In this document: piece after piece, positions 1-3,688 of the stretch
Layout: every line of letters begins with the position of its first letter
Numbering within the stretch: the stretch's first letter is position 1
NCBI GenBank assembly: GCA_021782195.1
Contig: JAJXVI010000187.1
Coordinates: forward strand, 1-5,701
Length of the DNA stretch: 5,701 nt
Reading direction: 5' to 3'
DNA from: a bacterium
Lineage (GTDB): Bacteria > Vulcanimicrobiota > Xenobia > RGZZ01
Made by a program: the position numbers and the translations under genes
Notes under the pieces: model-generated
The model's database searches: none
The model's input: the letters and a program-made list of their open reading frames with translations, nothing else
Told to the model about the DNA's origin: nothing

Positions 1-2
1 TC

Positions 3-218
3 GCGGCGCAGGCCTCGGGCGCCGCTCTCGTCCTCGTGGCGGGCGGCGACGGCACGCTCCACCAGGCGGCGCCGGCGCTGCTGGCGGCGCGCAAGCCCAT
101 AGGACTCCTGCCTCTGGGCACGGCCAACGACCTTGCGCGTTCGCTCGACATTCCCGCCGATCCCATGGAGGCCGCGCGCGTGATCCTCGAGGGGCGGACG
201 CGGCTCATCGACGTCGGC
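3..218 (+). other. DAGK catalytic domain fragment (lipid kinase, truncated at both ends)
   Basis: The translation reads ALVLVAGGDGTLHQA, then LPLGTANDLARSLDIP, then RLIDVG. This is the order found in the DAGK catalytic domain (YegS, DgkB, BmrU type). GGDGT binds nucleotide, and PLGTxNDxAR is the second conserved block. In family members IDVG is normally followed by a short 'xVNG' turn and then a beta-rich C-terminal half with FVNVAxxG; here none of that follows. GC is 75% by hand count over 1-210, far above the rest of the window. The identification as a lipid kinase fragment is firm, but its belonging to the same gene as the downstream repeats is not. Confidence 0.85.
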
Positions 219-1667
219 GACGTGAATGGTGACGGTCGGCTCGATATCTCTCTGACCAACGAATACACGTCTCAGGTGTCAGTGCTGCTCGGCAACGGAA
301 ACGGTACATTTGCCAGCGCCCTCAACACGGCGAGCGGCACATTGACGATAGGGCTTGCCCTGGGCAGTTTCGTCAATGGAACACCACCCGACCTCGTTAC
401 CGGTGGGATGTACGGGACAACGCTGCAGTTGCTTCTCGGAAACGGAAACGGGACCTTCGCGATTTCCCCCTACACATATGCAGTCAGCAGCCCGACCCAG
501 GCAATCGCTGCGTGCGATCTCAATCACGACGGGAACCTTGACGCAGTCGCTGCCACGCTCAACGACACCGTTTCGGTGCTCCTTGGAAAGGGAAACGGTA
601 CCTTCAAGGACGCCGAACAGGTCCACACGGGCGGCACATCCCAACAGGGCATTGTATACACTGACCTCAACGGCGACGGCATCCCCGACCTGGTAACTTT
701 CGACAACGCCGCGCACCAGATCTGGGTGAGCCTCGGGAATGCCGACGGCAGCTTCCGCCCGGCAACCCACGACGCGGTCCCGCCCCAGATCGTCACCAGA
801 TCCATCGCAACTGGCGATCTCAACGGCGACGGGAAGGCCGACCTGCTCATTACGAGCAGCTCGTCTCCGATTGCGCTTCTCCTGGGGAATGGCGACGGCA
901 CGTTTCAAGCACCGATCAACCTGGCGACCAGCACAACAGGAAGTTTAACAGTCCTGACCACCGACCTCAGACACAATGGTCACCTGGATGTCGTCGCTTC
1001 AAACTCGAATGGACTCATCTCCATTCTGCTGGGCAACGGCAACGGAACCTTTCAGGCACCACAGAACATCTCGGTGGGTTCCACGAGCGTACGAGTGGTT
1101 GCGCTCACGACTGGCGACGTCAATGGAGACGGTAAAACCGATATCGTCGCCATTGACTACGCACTTGGCCCCCCTACGGTCTCCGTGCTGCTCGGCAATG
1201 GCGACGGAACGTTCCGGGTCTCGCAACCCTTTCCGCTGGTGAGCGTTACTCCTCAAAAAGGGTATGCAATCTCTGCCTTCTCCGTAGCTATCGGAGATCT
1301 GAATCGAGACGGAAAGCCAGACATCGTCGTTGCCAACGCCTACTCAAACACGGTATCCACGCTGCTCGGAAACGGAGACGGTACCTTCCAGGCACCGACA
1401 AACGTGTTGACAGGCAGTACCTATGTGTGGGCCGGTATCGCCGACATGAATGCTGACGGAGTACCGGATCTCGTTGTGGTCGACACACGACGAAACGATG
1501 TCGACCTGCTGCTCGGCAACGGAAACGGTACGTTTGCTCCTCCCCTCCTGCTGGGTACCGGGCAGTTCCCGGACTCTGGCGTGATCGCCGACTTCAGCCA
1601 CGACGGTCGGCTCGGAGTGGGAGTTTCCAATGAGATGGGAGGGTTCACGATCATCAAACGACCGTAA
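3..1667 (+). CDS. Lipid kinase fragment joined in frame to FG-GAP/VCBS repeat protein (5' partial, probable chimera)
   Basis: The frame is open to the left edge, so the GTG at 36 is internal and the true start lies outside. The first ~70 codons match the catalytic domain of the DAGK/YegS family, which phosphorylates diacylglycerol or related lipids in the cytoplasm. They include the glycine loop GGDGT and the conserved LPLGTANDLAR, and end at RLIDVG. The C-terminal half of that family is absent. From about 219 to the TAA at 1665-1667 the protein is instead a row of FG-GAP/VCBS repeats, with calcium loops of the type DxNxDGxxD each followed by LLGNGxGTF. Such repeats form beta-propeller blades in secreted or surface proteins. 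GC content falls sharply at the switch. A cytosolic kinase half joined to an extracellular repeat, with no signal peptide or membrane segment between, suggests an assembly join or recombination. The repeat half is securely identified; that this is one natural gene is doubtful. Confidence 0.8.
   Translation, partial: AAQASGAALVLVAGGDGTLHQAAPALLAARKPIGLLPLGTANDLARSLDIPADPMEAARVILEGRTRLIDVGDVNGDGRLDISLTNEYTSQVSVLLGNGNGTFASALNTASGTLTIGLALGSFVNGTPPDLVTGGMYGTTLQLLLGNGNGTFAISPYTYAVSSPTQAIAACDLNHDGNLDAVAATLNDTVSVLLGKGNGTFKDAEQVHTGGTSQQGIVYTDLNGDGIPDLVTFDNAAHQIWVSLGNADGSFRPATHDAVPPQIVTRSIATGDLNGDGKADLLITSSSSPIALLLGNGDGTFQAPINLATSTTGSLTVLTTDLRHNGHLDVVASNSNGLISILLGNGNGTFQAPQNISVGSTSVRVVALTTGDVNGDGKTDIVAIDYALGPPTVSVLLGNGDGTFRVSQPFPLVSVTPQKGYAISAFSVAIGDLNRDGKPDIVVANAYSNTVSTLLGNGDGTFQAPTNVLTGSTYVWAGIADMNADGVPDLVVVDTRRNDVDLLLGNGNGTFAPPLLLGTGQFPDSGVIADFSHDGRLGVGVSNEMGGFTIIKRP
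219..1664 (+). repeat. Ten tandem FG-GAP/VCBS repeats (about 49-51 residues each)
   Basis: Counting codons from position 36, calcium-loop repeats begin near residues 62, 111, 161, 210, 261, 310, 361, 421, 470 and 519. The spacing is 49-51 residues, except one of 60. Nine carry the following strand motif LLGNGNGTF or LLGNGDGTF (variants LLGKGNGTF and SLGNADGSF). The repeat at 111 has a degenerate loop (GSFVNGTPPD), and the one at 310 reads DLRHNGHLD. The last repeat has only its loop and then runs to the stop. At the DNA level the LLGNGNGTF block is nearly identical in several copies (for example at 291-307 and 1516-1532), which could promote recombination or misassembly. By family knowledge these repeats build integrin-alpha-like propellers that bind calcium, often for adhesion; the partner here is unknown. 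Confidence 0.92.
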
Positions 1668-1672
1668 TTTCC

Positions 1673-1715
1673 GTCCCTGCGCCCCCGCAACGAGGCCCCG
1701 CGGCGGGCGCAGGAC
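1673..1715. terminator. Strong GC-rich hairpin between convergent genes
   Basis: GTC-C-CTGCGCCC (1673-1684) pairs with GGGCGCAGGAC (1705-1715), giving 11 pairs with one bulged C. Inside it, CCGC (1685-1688) pairs with GCGG (1700-1703), leaving a loop of about 11 bases. It begins 6 bases after the stop of the rightward gene and lies about 70 bases past the stop of the leftward one. That position suits a shared bidirectional terminator. There is no run of T on either side, so intrinsic termination is uncertain; it may instead protect mRNA 3' ends. Confidence 0.45.
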
Positions 1716-1787
1716 CTCCACAAACGCAAAGCTCCCATAAGTGCAAGCTCGACCACTCACGACGCAGACGCACAGGAGCACCGAAAC

Positions 1788-3209
1788 TCAGTGCTGGATG
1801 TGCAACATCACCTTCATGCCTCCCACGAGGTCCTTCACATCGTTCCAGCTTCGTATTGAACTGATTCGACGCCAGACGAAGGAAGGGCGGAGGTAGAAGC
1901 CCCGATACGCTCCCTGCAACATCTTCTTCAGAGCGGCCTCATCCCAGTGCTCCGTGACGATATGCGGGAAATCATCCTGCCCGGTCTTCAGCAGCGTGTA
2001 GTCCTTCCAGTAGTCACCGTCGACATACCCACGCTGCATCGCCTCACGATAGAGGCCCGTGTGGGGAAGAGGCGTCGTGATGGAGTAGGATGCCCAGTCA
2101 AGGGGAAGCTCCTGCGAAAACCGCAACGTTTCACGATAGGTATCCATGTCTTCGTCGAGATAGCCGATCATGAAGAAACCGCGCGTGGAGAAGCCCTTCT
2201 TCCGTGCCATTGTCACCGTGTCACGAATCATGTCGACCGTGATTCCCTTGTTCATGGCCTCCAGGATGCGAGGGGAACCGGACTCAATCCCAAAATGAAT
2301 GCGACGACACCCGGCCTCCTTGAGCGCTTCCAGCATCTCCCCGTCCACACAGTCAACCCTGGTCCGCATGTCGAAGCCGAACTTCAGTTTGCGTTCACGA
2401 ATGAGCTCGCAGATCTTCATGACGCGCGTCTTCTTCACCGTAAACGTCTCGTCGAACATGATGATCTCGCGCGCACCGTACTTCTTTACGTACAGTTCAA
2501 TCTCTTCAACCACGTTTTCAGGAGAACGATAGCGAATCGTGTCTCCGGCATAGACCTGTGAGCAATAGGAGCACTTGTACGGGCATCCCCGCGTCGTGAT
2601 CATGTTGAAGAACGGCTTCTCGACCGTCAGCGCGTGATAACGATCCCACGGAGTCAGGTCGATGGCGGGAAATGGAATGTCGTCAAGCTTACGCGACCAC
2701 TGTCTCGGCGGATTCAGACGAATCTGACCGTCCACTCGAACGCACGTACCCAGAATGTCATCGAGCGCATCCCCACCGTCGAACCGGCGAACGATGTCGA
2801 GAATCGTCTCCTCACCGTCGCCCGTGACCGCGATGTCAATCCAGGGAAAGGTCAGACTCTCGCGAGGATAAATCTGCAACTGTGGCCCGCCAACCACGAT
2901 CAACGCTTTCGGCACGGCCTCCTTCGCCAGCCGAGCTGCCTCCACCACGTTTGGCCACCCCACTGTCGTGGATGTGAAACCGATGATATCTGGTTTCGCG
3001 TCCACAACCGCACGCTGGAACTCGGCTCCATACAGGTCCAGAACGTGTGCGTCGAGCAGTTGCACAGGCCATCCATCCTGGCGCAAGACTGCGGCAATAT
3101 ACATGATTCCAAGCGCGGGATAGACCTGCAGCGTCTTCTCCGCCTGGTCCGGAATCGGCCGGATGTTGGTATCCTCGTTGTACTTGACCAGCAGGGTCCT
3201 GGCTTTCAT
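1788..3209 (-). CDS. B12-binding-domain radical SAM protein
   Basis: This is a 473-residue protein from the ATG at 3209. That start is preferred to the in-frame TTG at 3221 because GGGG sits 6 bases before the ATG. Residues ~1-140 form a Rossmann-like cobalamin-binding-type domain, with DAH at 53-55, IVVGGPQ around 104-110 and DGEET at 131-135. Residues ~195-400 are the radical SAM barrel. Cys209, Cys213 and Cys216 (RGCPYKCSYCS) bind the 4Fe-4S cluster that cleaves S-adenosylmethionine, and GIESGS at 307-312 matches the SAM-contact strand. The C-terminal ~70 residues (FYLRPSFVWRRI) resemble the tail usual in this group. Length and order match BchE/HpnR-like enzymes, which perform methylations, cyclisations or other radical reactions in lipid, pigment or natural-product pathways. 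The cobalamin motif is DxHxxD instead of DxHxxG, so B12 binding may be base-off or lost, as in several relatives. The substrate cannot be told. It lies downstream of secA and the zinc-ribbon gene on the same strand. Confidence 0.93.
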   Translation of the reverse strand: MKARTLLVKYNEDTNIRPIPDQAEKTLQVYPALGIMYIAAVLRQDGWPVQLLDAHVLDLYGAEFQRAVVDAKPDIIGFTSTTVGWPNVVEAARLAKEAVPKALIVVGGPQLQIYPRESLTFPWIDIAVTGDGEETILDIVRRFDGGDALDDILGTCVRVDGQIRLNPPRQWSRKLDDIPFPAIDLTPWDRYHALTVEKPFFNMITTRGCPYKCSYCSQVYAGDTIRYRSPENVVEEIELYVKKYGAREIIMFDETFTVKKTRVMKICELIRERKLKFGFDMRTRVDCVDGEMLEALKEAGCRRIHFGIESGSPRILEAMNKGITVDMIRDTVTMARKKGFSTRGFFMIGYLDEDMDTYRETLRFSQELPLDWASYSITTPLPHTGLYREAMQRGYVDGDYWKDYTLLKTGQDDFPHIVTEHWDEAALKKMLQGAYRGFYLRPSFVWRRISSIRSWNDVKDLVGGMKVMLHIQH

Positions 3210-3215
3210 CGGAAA

Positions 3216-3219
3216 CCCC
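3216..3219 (-). promoter_or_regulatory. Ribosome binding site deciding the radical SAM start
   Basis: On the minus strand GGGG is followed by six bases (TTTCCG) and then ATG at 3209. The TTG at 3221 overlaps this G-run and has no evident Shine-Dalgarno sequence of its own, so the ATG four codons later is the more likely start. Confidence 0.5.
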
Positions 3220-3239
3220 AATATTCGATAGCGGTCCTG

Positions 3240-3272
3240 GCCTGCCCCGACCGGGCTGCCGCGACGGCAGGC
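3240..3272. other. Intergenic inverted repeats upstream of the radical SAM gene
   Basis: A perfect 6-base stem CTGCCG/CGGCAG with a 3-base loop lies at 3256-3270. A competing 7-base pairing joins GCCTGCC (3240-3246) to GGCAGGC (3266-3272). The two structures are mutually exclusive. They lie between the stop at 3286 and the radical SAM start on the minus strand. There is no T-run, so a terminator role is weakly supported; it could be a leader or processing structure, or simply chance in GC-rich DNA. Confidence 0.25.
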
Positions 3273-3285
3273 AAGCGCCCGCCTG

Positions 3286-3444
3286 TTATAGCAAAATCTC
3301 TTGCAACTTCACAGACATGCGGGACAAGACCGCGTACATTTCACGACGTTCCCATCTCGCGCAACCGCCTGCTTCCGGCACCGGAAAGCCGATGTCCCAG
3401 GCCTTACAGAAGGCGAACAGCACACGCCAGGGATCATTGGGCAA
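3286..3444 (-). CDS. Short ORF, probable C-terminal part of or partner to the zinc-ribbon gene
   Basis: From the TTG at 3444 this gives 52 residues, beginning LPNDPWRVLFAFCKAWDIGF and ending SVKLQEILL. I do not recognise it. It has a protein-like mix of aromatic, hydrophobic and charged residues. About two thirds of its codons end in G or C, as expected for a coding frame here. It overlaps the end of the zinc-ribbon ORF by 11 bases in the next frame. If one A of the AAAA run at 3445-3448 (minus strand) is skipped, the two ORFs join smoothly through CRKK-LPNDPW, giving a 101-residue protein. So it may be the C-terminal half of a gene broken by a real or sequencing frameshift, or a translationally coupled gene. 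No clear ribosome binding site of its own is seen. Two cysteines (C13, C28) lack CxxC spacing. Confidence 0.4.
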   Translation of the reverse strand: MPNDPWRVLFAFCKAWDIGFPVPEAGGCARWERREMYAVLSRMSVKLQEILL

Positions 3445-3592
3445 TTTTCTTACGACACACCTGACACACGTGTTCCTTCTCGCTACAGGCCTCACAGATC
3501 TCATACGACATGCTGGTGGTCAACCCGCCGCAGTCCTTACAGATGCCCATGGCAGTCAGGTAGACATTCTTCTTGCACGACGAACACAACAC
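3434..3592 (-). CDS. Small zinc-ribbon protein with four CxxC pairs
   Basis: This 52-residue protein is read from the GTG at 3592 to the TGA at 3436-3434. It contains CSSC (3-6), CKDC (18-21), CEAC (33-36) and CQVC (43-46), eight cysteines in regular pairs. That is the pattern expected for two structural zinc sites (a double zinc ribbon or rubredoxin-like knuckles). The start is chosen for the AGGAGG 9 bases upstream; an in-frame GTG at 3613 would add seven residues. The gene lies about 100 bases after the secA stop on the same strand, so it may be co-transcribed with secA. I cannot name the family. Such proteins bind nucleic acid or protein, or stabilise complexes. Flanking frames on both sides also look coding, so the present ends may be shifted by indels. 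Confidence 0.65.
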   Translation of the reverse strand: MLCSSCKKNVYLTAMGICKDCGGLTTSMSYEICEACSEKEHVCQVCRKKIAQ

Positions 3593-3601
3593 GACAGCGT
3601 T

Positions 3602-3607
3602 CCTCCT
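3602..3607 (-). promoter_or_regulatory. Strong Shine-Dalgarno sequence for the zinc-ribbon gene
   Basis: AGGAGG on the minus strand lies 9 bases before the GTG at 3592. It is the best ribosome binding site visible in the window and supports the shorter start. If the gene really begins upstream at 3647 in another frame, this would be a coincidence within coding sequence. Confidence 0.55.
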
Positions 3608-3688
3608 GGACACCCACGTTCCAGAAGCACGGCGCGAAGCCCTTCACGATGCGCTCTTCTGTGACGGGTCAAAGTGCCCGGACGTGCG

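Noticed and set aside
36..38. GTG at 36 as the start of the kinase/VCBS gene
   Set aside because: In-frame codons upstream (ALVL before VAGGDGT) belong to the same conserved kinase strand, so the gene starts outside the window.
279..908. Minus-strand open frame (209 codons) opposite the VCBS repeats
   Set aside because: Its repetitive content (VSVSEK, VSVAEQ) is just the complement of the repeated LLGNGNGTF codons.
1344..1781. Minus-strand open frame (145 codons) that crosses the convergent gap
   Set aside because: Most of it mirrors the VCBS repeats and the rest runs through the hairpin. There is no ribosome binding site or family signal.
2634..3464. Long open frame (about 276 codons) on the + strand
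   Set aside because: It is antisense to the radical SAM gene and crosses the intergenic gap and the small zinc-ribbon region. It shows no recognisable motif or ribosome binding site.
3640..3676. Possible sigma-70 promoter (TTGACC, then TCGTGA 17 bases on, minus strand) before the zinc-ribbon gene
   Set aside because: The -35 is fair but the -10 lacks the needed TA...T bases. It is too weak to call.
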